NCBI RefSeq assembly: GCF_000178855.1
Contig: NZ_ADVG01000001.1
Location: 806,001 to 870,000, forward strand
DNA from: Ktedonobacter racemifer DSM 44963
Lineage (GTDB): Bacteria; Chloroflexota; Ktedonobacteria; Ktedonobacterales; Ktedonobacteraceae
DNA length: 64,000 nucleotides
Direction of reading: 5' to 3'
Shown: one piece after another, positions 43,696-52,033 of the stretch
Layout of the letters: each line of letters opens with the position of its first letter
How positions within the stretch are numbered: the first letter of the stretch is position 1
Program-made: the position numbers and the translations under genes
The notes under the pieces: generated by a model
The model's input: only the letters and a program-made list of their open reading frames with translations
Told to the model about the DNA's origin: nothing
The model's database searches: none

Positions 43696-44487
43696 TCACG
43701 TCCTATGGCTGCGAAAAAGCTCCCTATATTTCGCAGGTGCGAGACCAACGACCTGCCTGAACTGCCTTGAAAATGCGCTGTGATCGGTATAACCACAGGC
43801 GTGGGCAATGGTCGTGATGGAGGCATCGCCTTCCAGCAGGCGTGTCGCCGCTTCGAGACGCGTTTTAATAATAAATTGCTTGGGGGTTAGTTCAAAGATA
43901 CGCTGCATATGTCGCTCAAGTTGCGATACAGAGAGGTGTGAGATCGCAGCCAGGTCCTCGAGCCTGAGCGGCTGAGCATAGAAGCGCTGGATATGAGCCA
44001 CAACCTCGGAGAGTCGTTGATAGACAGGGTGAGCTTCATCGGGCATACGCAGGTCGCGCGAAATACCGGCCAGTCCAGCGACCTGGGAATGCTGGTCAAG
44101 CAAAGGAATCTTATGTGTCAGACACCAGCCACGCACACCATCGTTATACAAGTGAAGCTCAAGTCGATTCGAGATCGCTCGCCCCTGCCTGATTACTTCG
44201 AGGTCCTGAGCCAGGTAGATCGCCCCCAACTCGGCTGGGAAGACCTCCAGGGATGAACGACCTAAAAGCTCACTCTTCTGCTTATACCCACAGCGCCGCC
44301 TCAATGCATCATTGACCACCAGGTATCTACCATGCAGGTCTTTGATAAAGAAAACGACATCGGACAATTGATCAAAAAGCACCTCGACGAAAAAGGGGTC
44401 AATGAGCGCATGCGCGAGCTGCTGGCGAGCAGACATTACCCACTCCACCGACTGCCTTGAGCGCGCCTCTGTTTGGAACGAAGACAT
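43696..44487 (-). CDS. PAS-AraC transcription regulator of the hydroxyproline cluster
   Basis: The protein has 263 residues. An N-terminal PAS domain (FFVEVLFDQLSDVVFFIKDL; GYKQKSELLGRSSLEVFP) is followed by two AraC helix-turn-helix units (RLEDLAAISHLSVSQLERHM; ITTIAHACGYTDHSAFSRQF). It is divergent from the epimerase gene with 141 bases between. GTAC-centred repeats in that gap are candidate binding sites. It probably senses hydroxyproline or a product and activates the operon. PAS-AraC proteins of this layout are known beside proline racemase-like genes (from memory). Confidence 0.88.
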   Translation of the reverse strand: MSSFQTEARSRQSVEWVMSARQQLAHALIDPFFVEVLFDQLSDVVFFIKDLHGRYLVVNDALRRRCGYKQKSELLGRSSLEVFPAELGAIYLAQDLEVIRQGRAISNRLELHLYNDGVRGWCLTHKIPLLDQHSQVAGLAGISRDLRMPDEAHPVYQRLSEVVAHIQRFYAQPLRLEDLAAISHLSVSQLERHMQRIFELTPKQFIIKTRLEAATRLLEGDASITTIAHACGYTDHSAFSRQFRQVVGLAPAKYRELFRSHRT

Positions 44488-44532
44488 TCTCGCACCTCAC
44501 TTATGCCAAAATCCGCATATATCTTTCCTTAA

Positions 44533-44604
44533 TTGTACAAGAAACTGTGCCTTCCTAGCGCATAAGATAAAGGCGTACAAAATTTTTAAGCTCCGACTTG
44601 TACG
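44533..44604. promoter_or_regulatory. GTAC-centred inverted repeats in the divergent promoter region
   Basis: TTGTACAA (44533-44540) is a perfect palindrome. CGTACAA (44574-44580) and TTGTACG (44598-44604) form an inverted pair 17 bases apart. They lie between the AraC and epimerase genes and are likely regulator sites. Confidence 0.55.
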
Positions 44605-44628
44605 AAACAAAGAGAAGGTGGTAAAGAC

Positions 44629-45579
44629 ATGCGCTATGTCGATGTGATTGACTCACACACTGCGGGTGAGCCAACACGCGTCGTGCTTGAGGGGGGGCCG
44701 GACCTGGGAACGGGGACGAGCCTCTCTGAGAGATTACGGATCTTTCGCGAGCAGTTTGACTGGTTCCGCAGTGCAGTTATCAATGAGCCACGCGGCTCAG
44801 ATGTTTTGGTGGGAGCCCTCCTCTGTCAGCCAGTCGATCCGCGCTGTAGCGCTGGCGTCATTTATTTCAATAATGTTTCTTACCTGGGCATGTGCGGGCA
44901 TGGAACCATTGGCCTGGTTGCGACCCTGGCGCACCTGGGACGTATTCAGCCCGGGCGGCACCTGATCGAAACCCCGGTTGGGATCGTCACAACTGAGCTG
45001 CATGAGGATGGACGCGTTACCGTTCACAATGTATCCAGCTATCGCTATGCCAGCCAGATCACCATCGACATGGCGGGCTATGGCCCTCTTAAGGGCGATA
45101 TCGCCTGGGGTGGCAACTGGTTCTTCCTGGTAGAGGAGCATGGGCAAGACCTCAGTTTTGAGCGTGTCGAGCAACTCACCGCCTTCTGCTGGCGCATTCG
45201 CGAGGCTCTGGAAGGGGCTGGAATCACCGGAGCACAGGGCGCACTCATCGATCATATTGAACTCTTTGGTCCGGGTTCCCCCGGCACACAAAGCAAAAAC
45301 TTCGTGCTCTGCCCAGGCAAAGCCTATGACCGCTCCCCCTGTGGGACCGGGACCAGCGCCAAAGTGGCTTGCCTGGCAGCCGATGGCAAACTGGCTCCAG
45401 GAGAGTCCTGGATACAGGAGAGCATTATCGGCAGCCGTTTTATAGCCAGCTACCAGGTAGAGAATGGGCGGATCTCTCCCCAGATTACCGGGGAAGCCTT
45501 CATCACCCTGCAAGGGAGACTGATCCTTGACGAGCACGATCCTTTCTGGAAGGGGATTCGCTATGGGCAAGACCTTTGA
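44629..45579 (+). CDS. 4-hydroxyproline 2-epimerase (proline racemase family)
   Basis: The protein has 316 residues. Two catalytic Cys are in place, MCGHGTIG and SPCGTGTSAK. VIDSHTAGEPTRVV is the family N-terminus. With Cys at both sites it can racemise or epimerise. The neighbouring oxidase, deaminase and semialdehyde dehydrogenase genes favour trans-4-hydroxy-L-proline to cis-4-hydroxy-D-proline. GAGAAGGTGG precedes the ATG. It overlaps the oxidase gene by 17 bases. Confidence 0.92.
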   Translation: MRYVDVIDSHTAGEPTRVVLEGGPDLGTGTSLSERLRIFREQFDWFRSAVINEPRGSDVLVGALLCQPVDPRCSAGVIYFNNVSYLGMCGHGTIGLVATLAHLGRIQPGRHLIETPVGIVTTELHEDGRVTVHNVSSYRYASQITIDMAGYGPLKGDIAWGGNWFFLVEEHGQDLSFERVEQLTAFCWRIREALEGAGITGAQGALIDHIELFGPGSPGTQSKNFVLCPGKAYDRSPCGTGTSAKVACLAADGKLAPGESWIQESIIGSRFIASYQVENGRISPQITGEAFITLQGRLILDEHDPFWKGIRYGQDL

Positions 45580-46687
45580 TGTGCTCATCGTAGGCGCGGG
45601 AATCGTGGGTACGGCATGCGCCCTGGAGCTCGCTAAAGCAGGTTGCAGCGTAGGCATCCTCGAAGGCGATACGGTGGGTAGCGGCGCGACGGCGGCAGGC
45701 ATGGGCCATATCGTTGTCATGGATGACAGTCCCGCCCAGCTTGCGCTCACGCGCCATTCGCAATTGCTCTGGGACGAGCTGGTCCAGGAAGCGCCCGGCC
45801 AGCATGAATACACGCGCTGTGGCACCATCTGGGTAGCCGCCAATGCCGAGGAGATGCAGGAGATAGAGCGCAAGCACAGCCTATATGCGGCACATACCAT
45901 TCCCAGCTCTATCCTCGAAGCTACACAGCTCTATGAGCTGGAGCCACGTCTACGTCCGGGTCTGGCGGGAGGGCTCCTGGTCCCCGGCGATAGCGTTGTC
46001 TATCCCCCGCGTAGCGCGAACTGGCTGCTCCAGCAAGCACAGAAACATGGCGCCAGGCTACTCTATGGGCAGGTAACGCATGTCCTGAATGATGGCGTCC
46101 GTCTGGAGGATGGTCAGGTGATCAGTGGCGCAAAGGTCGTTCTAGCTAATGGTGTCCAGGCAACCACACTCGTACCAGGACTCCCCATCGAACCGAAGAA
46201 AGGCCATCTTCTGATTACGGACCGCTATCCAGGTTTTCTACGCCACCAACTGGTAGAGCTAGGCTACGTCAAAAACGCCCATGCAGCCAGTGGCGACACT
46301 GTCTCTTTCAACGTCCAGCCACGCGCAACCGGGCAGATCCTCATCGGCTCCTCGCGCCAGCCAGGCGTCGCCTCCCGCGAGATAGAGCAGTCTATACTGG
46401 CAAAGATACTCGTCGGCGCGCTTGAGTACCTGCCAGACTTAGGGAACTGCGCCTGCATTCGCGCCTGGACTGGGCTGCGTGCAGCCACGCCCGATGGACT
46501 CCCTCTCATTGGCCCCTATCCAGAGCGCGAAAATATCTGGCTGGCGACCGGGCACGAGGGGCTGGGCATCACCACCTCTCTAAGCACGGCACACCTGCTC
46601 GCGGCCCAGATACTTGCGCGCCCCTCAGCCATTCCCTGGGAGCCTTATCTCCCAACCCGCAAGCTGGAGGAGGCGACACATGGCTGA
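45563..46687 (+). CDS. FAD-dependent D-hydroxyproline oxidase subunit (DAO family)
   Basis: The protein has 374 residues from ATG 45563 (MGKTFDVLIVGAGIVGTACA) with GGAAGGGG upstream. The Rossmann motif and DAO-type tail (WTGLRAATPDGLPLIGPYP; GHEGLGITTSLSTAHLLA) are clear. Together with the following 2Fe-2S and FAD proteins it forms a heteromeric oxidase/dehydrogenase that oxidises cis-4-hydroxy-D-proline to pyrroline-4-hydroxy-2-carboxylate. It shares 8 bases with the next gene. Confidence 0.9.
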   Translation: MGKTFDVLIVGAGIVGTACALELAKAGCSVGILEGDTVGSGATAAGMGHIVVMDDSPAQLALTRHSQLLWDELVQEAPGQHEYTRCGTIWVAANAEEMQEIERKHSLYAAHTIPSSILEATQLYELEPRLRPGLAGGLLVPGDSVVYPPRSANWLLQQAQKHGARLLYGQVTHVLNDGVRLEDGQVISGAKVVLANGVQATTLVPGLPIEPKKGHLLITDRYPGFLRHQLVELGYVKNAHAASGDTVSFNVQPRATGQILIGSSRQPGVASREIEQSILAKILVGALEYLPDLGNCACIRAWTGLRAATPDGLPLIGPYPERENIWLATGHEGLGITTSLSTAHLLAAQILARPSAIPWEPYLPTRKLEEATHG

Positions 46688-46943
46688 TACACAACTCATG
46701 CATCATCACGTCCAGCTTACAATCAATGGACAGGCCATTCGCGTTCCCGTGGGTAGTACGGTGGCTGCGGCCATCGCCCGGTTCCCCGTGGAGGCCTATC
46801 GCCATTCGGTACAGGGAGAAGCTCGCGCTCCTCTTTGCGGCATGGGCATCTGCTATGAGTGCCGGGTCACGATCAACCAGCGAGAGCACACCCTGAGTTG
46901 TCAGACACTTTGCGAGGAAGGAATGGTGGTGACGACAACATGA
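46680..46943 (+). CDS. 2Fe-2S subunit of D-hydroxyproline dehydrogenase
   Basis: The protein has 87 residues. The ferredoxin-like cysteines lie in APLCGMGICYECRVTINQRE and LSCQT (C-x4-C-x2-C...C). The short form matches the small soluble subunit found between the two flavoprotein subunits of HcnA/SoxX-like dehydrogenases. It overlaps the upstream and downstream genes (8 and 4 bases), which implies coupled synthesis of a complex. Confidence 0.88.
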   Translation: MADTQLMHHHVQLTINGQAIRVPVGSTVAAAIARFPVEAYRHSVQGEARAPLCGMGICYECRVTINQREHTLSCQTLCEEGMVVTTT

Positions 46944-48220
46944 AACACGCCTCTTTTGATGTCCTGGTCATTGGCGCGGGTCCAGCAGGGCTGGCCGCAG
47001 CCAGTAGCGCCTCCCAAGGTGGGGCTAGCATAGCTCTCGTGGACGATAATCCCGCACCCGGTGGACAGATCTGGCGCGCCGACCATACAAAGCAGCCAGG
47101 TATCCAGGCTCACTCCTGGCTCTTAAAGAGCAAAAATGAGCGCATCACGCACTATATGCGCTCCCGTGTCATCGGGGCCTTTGAGCCAGGAAAACTGCTT
47201 GTAGAAACTCCTGATGGCTCGCTGGAGCTGTGCTATAAGAAGCTCATTCTGGCGACGGGGGCGCGCGAACGCTTTCTCCCTTTCCCTGGCTGGACGCTGC
47301 CTGGTATCATGGGAGTGGGTGGTCTCCAGGCCCTGGTCAAGGGAGGTCTTCCAATCGCAGGAAAAAGAGTCGTCATCGCTGGTAGTGGGCCGCTTCTCCT
47401 GGCGGTGGCGGTCTACCTCAAGCACCAGGGTGCCCGGGTGAGCCTGATCGCAGAGCAAACGTCATGGAGCAACCTGGCGCGCTTCGCGCTCCACCTGCCA
47501 CGCCACACCTCGTACCTCTGGCAAGCGGCTGGCTTTGCTCGCGAGCTAGCAGGAGTGCCATTAAAAACCAGTTGTTGGGTTACGCGAGCCCTGGGTGAAC
47601 AGCGACTTGAGGCGGTCGTTCTCCAGTATGGAAAGCGAAGCCTGATCCTGGATTGTGACTACCTGGCCTGTGGCTTTGGGCTCGCGCCCAACGTGGAGCT
47701 GGCAGCCGCGCTTAACTGTGAGCGTCAGGAAGGGTTAGCCCACGTCAATGAGTGGCAGGAAACGAGCCAGCCAGGTGTCTACTGCGCGGGCGAGGTTACT
47801 GGTATCGGTGGACTGGAGCTCTCTCTGCTTGAGGGGCAAATTGCAGGCCTGGCCGCGACTGAACGCTTCGAGGAAGCTCGCCAGCTCTTCACTCGATGCA
47901 TACGCGCACGCGCTTTCGCCACCCTGCAAACCAAATATTTCGCGCTCCGCCCGGAGCTGCGCACCCTGGCCGATGCCAGAACCATTGTCTGCCGCTGTGA
48001 AGACGTTACTTATGGCGAGCTTGAACAACATACAAGCTGGCGTAGTGCCAAGCTACAGACGCGCTGTGGGATGGGTCCCTGCCAGGGGCGCGTCTGTGGC
48101 GCCGCGACCGATTTTCTCTTTGGCTGGACCCAGGATGCCATCCGTCCCCCTCTCGCTTCCGCACGCGTCGCAAGTCTCGCATCCATGCAAGACACACACT
48201 CAAAGGAGATTTCTCGATGA
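46940..48220 (+). CDS. FAD/NAD(P)-binding subunit of D-hydroxyproline dehydrogenase
   Basis: The protein has 426 residues. FAD motif DVLVIGAGPAGLAAASSASQ is at the N-terminus. A second nucleotide fold is at GKRVVIAGSGPLLLAVAVYL. A C-terminal BFD-like domain has CRCEDVTYGEL and TRCGMGPCQGRVC. This is the HcnB/SoxA-like subunit that carries FAD and a 2Fe-2S cluster. It overlaps the previous gene (ATGA) and the following deaminase (ATGA). Confidence 0.9.
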   Translation: MKHASFDVLVIGAGPAGLAAASSASQGGASIALVDDNPAPGGQIWRADHTKQPGIQAHSWLLKSKNERITHYMRSRVIGAFEPGKLLVETPDGSLELCYKKLILATGARERFLPFPGWTLPGIMGVGGLQALVKGGLPIAGKRVVIAGSGPLLLAVAVYLKHQGARVSLIAEQTSWSNLARFALHLPRHTSYLWQAAGFARELAGVPLKTSCWVTRALGEQRLEAVVLQYGKRSLILDCDYLACGFGLAPNVELAAALNCERQEGLAHVNEWQETSQPGVYCAGEVTGIGGLELSLLEGQIAGLAATERFEEARQLFTRCIRARAFATLQTKYFALRPELRTLADARTIVCRCEDVTYGELEQHTSWRSAKLQTRCGMGPCQGRVCGAATDFLFGWTQDAIRPPLASARVASLASMQDTHSKEISR

Positions 48221-49134
48221 AAGTCAACTGGCAAGGCGTTATTCCGGCTATTACCACAAAATTCAATAGAGATGATACAATTGACTATACATTCTTTGCC
48301 AACCATTGTCGCTGGCTGATCGATGCGGGATGTGTAGGGCTTGTACCACTCGGCTCGCTTGGGGAAGGGGCAACTCTAAGCTTTGAAGAGAAGATCGCCC
48401 TGCTCAAGACAGCCCTTGAGGCAATCGGAGACCGTGTCCCGGTTATTCCTGGTATCGCGGCGCTCTCTACCACAGAGGCGGTGCGCCTGGCACAAGCCGC
48501 GGAACACATAGGTTGTAGTGGCCTCATGGTCCTCCCACCCTATGTCTACTCGACAGACTGGCGCGAGATGAAGGCACACGTCGACGCGGTTTTATGCGCG
48601 ACCTCGCTGCCAGCTATGCTCTATAACAATCCCCTGGCCTATAAGACCGATTTTCTGCCCGAACAGATTGCGGAACTGGCGCGTGAACATAGCAACCTGC
48701 AGGCTGTCAAAGAATCCAGCGCCGATGTGCGACGCATCGCGGCCATTCGCGCGCTGATCGGTGAGCGTCTAGAGCTGCTTGTGGGCGTCGATGATTGCCT
48801 TGTCGAGGCAGTGCAAGCAGGCGCCGTGGGCTGGATCGCTGGCCTGGTCAATGCCTTCCCCCAAGAATCGGTCGCGCTCTTCCAGCTTGCACAACAGGTC
48901 CGCCTGGGACAGGGAGACCACGCGCAGCTCGAAGCACTCTATCACTGGTTCCTGCCGCTGCTACGCCTGGACACGGTTCCCAAGTTTGTCCAGCTTATTA
49001 AACTGGCCCAGGAGATGGTCGGCATGGGCAGCGCCCAGGTGCGAGGACCACGCCTCGAACTGGAAGGAGAGGAGCTTGCCAGCGCCAGACAGATCATCGA
49101 GGAGGCTCTGAAGCACCGACCAGTCATAGATTAA
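48217..49134 (+). CDS. Pyrroline-4-hydroxy-2-carboxylate deaminase (DHDPS family)
   Basis: The protein has 305 residues. The DHDPS-family aldolase barrel shows the Schiff-base Lys in LQAVKESSADV and Tyr in PAMLYNNPLAYK. PLGSLGEGATLSFEEK is the phosphate/carboxylate loop region (usual GTTGE replaced by GSLGE). The context points to conversion of pyrroline-4-hydroxy-2-carboxylate to 2-oxoglutarate semialdehyde plus ammonia. A role in lysine synthesis is unlikely, given the operon. The start overlaps the upstream stop (ATGA), with AAAGGAGA before it. Confidence 0.88.
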   Translation: MKVNWQGVIPAITTKFNRDDTIDYTFFANHCRWLIDAGCVGLVPLGSLGEGATLSFEEKIALLKTALEAIGDRVPVIPGIAALSTTEAVRLAQAAEHIGCSGLMVLPPYVYSTDWREMKAHVDAVLCATSLPAMLYNNPLAYKTDFLPEQIAELAREHSNLQAVKESSADVRRIAAIRALIGERLELLVGVDDCLVEAVQAGAVGWIAGLVNAFPQESVALFQLAQQVRLGQGDHAQLEALYHWFLPLLRLDTVPKFVQLIKLAQEMVGMGSAQVRGPRLELEGEELASARQIIEEALKHRPVID

Positions 49135-49147
49135 GCAGTGTCAAAAA

Positions 49148-49184
49148 GCGAGTGAGCGATGTAGAACTGACTTCGCTCACTCGC
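49148..49184 (+). terminator. Hairpin between the deaminase and dehydrogenase genes
   Basis: GCGAGTGAGCGA and its complement (12 bp) enclose a 13-base loop, 13 bases after the stop. It may partially terminate within the operon. Confidence 0.6.
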
Positions 49185-49218
49185 ATAGATTACGAGAAGT
49201 CACAAAGGAGGAGAGACG

Positions 49219-50820
49219 ATGAGTAGCACCCGACCAGTCTTTATCGCGGGGCAATGGCGCGAGGCACGCAACCCGGTAGGAACCTTCCAGGCAGTTGATC
49301 CAAGCACGGGGCAGGCCCTGGAAGGCAGCTACCCCATCTCTGGGAAAGAGGATGTCTACGAGGCAATCACGACCGCGCACCAGGCGGCAGAGGTGCTCTC
49401 ATCGACCTCGCCTGAGCAGATCGCAGTCTTTCTCGAACAGTTCGCGGAGCTGATTGAAGCCAACCGCGTGGCCCTGGTCGAGAGCGCTCATCGCGAGACC
49501 GGTCTACCGAAAGAGCCACGCCTGAACTCAACCGAGCTGCCCCGCACCTCTAACCAGCTCCGCCTGGGGGCGCAGGCCGCTCGTGAAGGATCCTGGACCA
49601 ATCCCGTCATCGATACTAAACGCAACATTCGCTCGTATCATGCTCCCCTGGGAGCGCCGGTGGTCGTCTTTGGTCCCAATAACTTCCCCTTCGCCTTCAA
49701 TGCCGTGGCCGGAGGCGACTTTACCGCGGCGCTCGTGGCGCGTAATCCCGTCATCGCCAAGGCCAATCCTGGCCATCCAGGAACGACACGCCTGCTAGCG
49801 GAATTGGCCTCGCAGGCGCTACAAAGCGTTAGCCTGCCAGCAGGCACATTTCAATTGCTCTATCACTTCCCCAACGAGCTCGCATTGGAGCTTGTCTCCC
49901 ATCCCCGGATTGGTGCCACGGGCTTCACGGGGTCACGCCCCGCGGGACTGGCTTTGAAAGCGGCTGCGGACCGCGCAGGCAAGCCCATTTATCTCGAACT
50001 CTCAAGCGTCAATCCAATCTTTATCCTTCCAGGAGCGCTTGAAGAGCGCCTGGAGGCTCTGGCAAATGAATTCGCCACCTCATGCCTGATGGGTACGGGC
50101 CAGTTCTGTACCAATCCTGGACTCGTGGCTCTCCCTGGTGGCACCCAGAGCGAGACATTTGTCCAGCGCGTGGCCGCACTCTTTCAGGAAAAGGCTCCAG
50201 GTGTCCTGCTCAACGAGCGCACCTCTACCGGGCTACAGGAAAGCCTCAAGACTCTTACCGCGCATGGTGCCGAGTTGCTCACGGGAGGTACACCTGTAGA
50301 AGGGCAGGGCTTCCGCTTCAACAATACCCTGCTACGCGTCTCCGGAGAACAGTTCCTGCACGAAAGCGAGGCCTTGCAAACCGAAGCCTTTGGCCCCGTC
50401 AGCCTCTTCGTCGTCGCCGAGAATGAGCGGCAAACGGTGGAGATCGCGCACCACCTGGAAGGCAACCTGACTGGCGCCATCTACAGCCACACCGGAAGTG
50501 CCGACGAGACCCTGTATCAGAGCCTGGAACCGGTCCTTCGCCAGCGCGTGGGACGCCTGCTCAATGACAAAATGCCTACGGGCGTCGAGGTCAGCCCTGC
50601 CATGCAGCACGGTGGCCCCTTCCCCTCCACGGGGCACGCGGGCTTTACCTCCGTCGGTATCCCCGCCTCTATCAGTCGCTTCACAGTGCTGCAAAGCTAT
50701 GACAATGTCCGCCCCTCGCGCCTGCCGCGCGAACTCCAGGATGAGAATCCCACCCATGCCTGGCGCCTCATCGACGGCACTTGGACACGCGACGCAATAG
50801 CAGCGCCGCAGCACGCTTAG
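49219..50820 (+). CDS. 2-oxoglutarate semialdehyde (2,5-dioxovalerate) dehydrogenase
   Basis: The protein has 533 residues. The aldehyde dehydrogenase core has GPNNFPFAFNAVAGGDFTAA, the Glu in YLELSSVNP and the catalytic Cys in GTGQFCTNPG. The motif set is that of the KGSADH clade, NADP-type. It oxidises 2-oxoglutarate semialdehyde to 2-oxoglutarate, the last hydroxyproline step, feeding the TCA cycle. AAGGAGGAGAG lies before the ATG. It ends at the hairpin 50852. Confidence 0.92.
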   Translation: MSSTRPVFIAGQWREARNPVGTFQAVDPSTGQALEGSYPISGKEDVYEAITTAHQAAEVLSSTSPEQIAVFLEQFAELIEANRVALVESAHRETGLPKEPRLNSTELPRTSNQLRLGAQAAREGSWTNPVIDTKRNIRSYHAPLGAPVVVFGPNNFPFAFNAVAGGDFTAALVARNPVIAKANPGHPGTTRLLAELASQALQSVSLPAGTFQLLYHFPNELALELVSHPRIGATGFTGSRPAGLALKAAADRAGKPIYLELSSVNPIFILPGALEERLEALANEFATSCLMGTGQFCTNPGLVALPGGTQSETFVQRVAALFQEKAPGVLLNERTSTGLQESLKTLTAHGAELLTGGTPVEGQGFRFNNTLLRVSGEQFLHESEALQTEAFGPVSLFVVAENERQTVEIAHHLEGNLTGAIYSHTGSADETLYQSLEPVLRQRVGRLLNDKMPTGVEVSPAMQHGGPFPSTGHAGFTSVGIPASISRFTVLQSYDNVRPSRLPRELQDENPTHAWRLIDGTWTRDAIAAPQHA

Positions 50821-50851
50821 CATCGCGCCTGATCATAAGCCAGAAAAAGGG

Positions 50852-50892
50852 GTAATACGCCCTGGCAGCCTGCGGTTGCCAGGGCGTATTAC
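50852..50892 (+). terminator. Terminator of the hydroxyproline operon
   Basis: GTAATACGCCCTGGCA and its complement (16 bp) around a 9-base loop, 31 bases after the stop. Confidence 0.75.
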
Positions 50893-50965
50893 ATCACCTA
50901 CCCCGCGCGAGGGATCAGGCTAAGGCCTCTCATCCCTTACTCCTAATAGGCTTGACGATTACCTG

Positions 50966-50998
50966 AACAGAATGTATATTCTGTTTATCGAACGATAA
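50966..50998. promoter_or_regulatory. Tandem palindromes upstream of a TetR gene
   Basis: AACAGAAT-GTAT-ATTCTGTT (50966-50985) overlaps TTATCG-AA-CGATAA (50985-50998), 51 bases before the start of the regulator. They are likely operators for autoregulation and for the RND pump. Confidence 0.6.
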
Positions 50999-51048
50999 TT
51001 CTGTAAGGTAATAACAACAGAGACAAGAAGGAGAGCACAGGAGAGCCT

Positions 51049-51663
51049 ATGAGCAGGATCGACATCCGCTCCATCCGGCGCAGGCAAATTATTCAAGCCG
51101 CTGAAGAACTCGCAGCGCAGCGAGGATGGGCCGAGACAACTATCGCCGATATATGCAAAAAGGCTGATATATCAGTTGGCGGCCTGACACATCACTTCAA
51201 AGATAAAGACGAGATCTTATTTGCCGTTCTGGAAGATGTCATTCAGCGTCTGCATGCGCGTTTTAAAGAAACACAGCCGGAAGAGGGAACACCGCGCTCT
51301 CTGAATCATTTCTTTCAAGCTCTTTGCCAATCAGTTGATGCTGACCGCTCACTCTACCTGCTGTTACTCCATTTTGCCTCTTCTTCCATTCATCGACCCG
51401 ACATCGGCGAGCGTCTACGAGATTTTTTTGCCTCTTTACGCCAGCGCGACAGAGATCGTTGCCAGGAAGAGGCCCATCAGGAAGAGGCGCAACTCCAGGG
51501 TTCCCAGGCGATGGTAGATCTGCTGCATTGTCTGGGCCTGGGCCTCATCTTTGGCTATGTCTTCCTTGAGGTGAAGACACCGCCAGAGCAAATGGAGGCA
51601 GAGGTCCGCAAAGTCCTGCAAACCTACGTGCCGGACCATCCTCACGCGCAGGAGCAGCCCTGA
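51049..51663 (+). CDS. TetR-family regulator (RND pump region)
   Basis: The protein has 204 residues. HTH: RRQIIQAAEELAAQRGWAET, TIADICKKADISVGGLTHHF, KDKDEILFAVLED. The TetR_C_6-like ligand domain is helical. GGAGAGCC precedes the ATG. It lies upstream of an RND pump, from which it is separated by a tnpB insertion, suggesting that TetR and pump were once adjacent. Confidence 0.88.
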   Translation: MSRIDIRSIRRRQIIQAAEELAAQRGWAETTIADICKKADISVGGLTHHFKDKDEILFAVLEDVIQRLHARFKETQPEEGTPRSLNHFFQALCQSVDADRSLYLLLLHFASSSIHRPDIGERLRDFFASLRQRDRDRCQEEAHQEEAQLQGSQAMVDLLHCLGLGLIFGYVFLEVKTPPEQMEAEVRKVLQTYVPDHPHAQEQP

Positions 51664-52033
51664 GATACCTGACAGAAGCTAGCGTTTCTACGCGCATACT
51701 AATCCAGAGCATGCTCTGAACAGGCCATTATGTGTAAACATCTTGCCGTTACCAGAGCCTGCGAACTTTTTTCATCTCTACAGCCATCACTGTTTCAATA
51801 ATGTGCCTCGCGGCCATTATGAAAGGAGCGTAAGAACAGCAATCGAAAATGTGCGCGACTCTGCTTAAAGGTGCGCTTGTTGTACACCTTTGGAGGCGTT
51901 GACAGAGAGACAATAGCATGGTATGCTACACGTACCAGATAAGAAAAAGTGTTCTAAACCATAATATCTGATGTTTCTAGCGAAAGAGGCGACGTCTCTC
52001 TCTCAGTGTGGTGTTGAAAGGGAAGGGGTCTTC
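51664..52033 (+). promoter_or_regulatory. Non-coding region with a promoter before tnpB copy 2
   Basis: TTGACA at 51899-51904, a 17-base spacer and TATGCT at 51922-51927 form a good promoter, 107 bases before the tnpB start. Upstream, GGTGCGCTTGTTGTACACCT may be part of the element's left end. No gene was seen in the remaining sequence. Confidence 0.5.

Noticed and set aside
44797..45900. Long minus-strand frame across the epimerase and oxidase genes
   Set aside because: It overlaps two well supported genes with catalytic motifs and matches nothing I know.
48217..49134. Dihydrodipicolinate synthase for lysine synthesis
   Set aside because: The family fold fits, but the gene lies inside a tightly coupled hydroxyproline operon.
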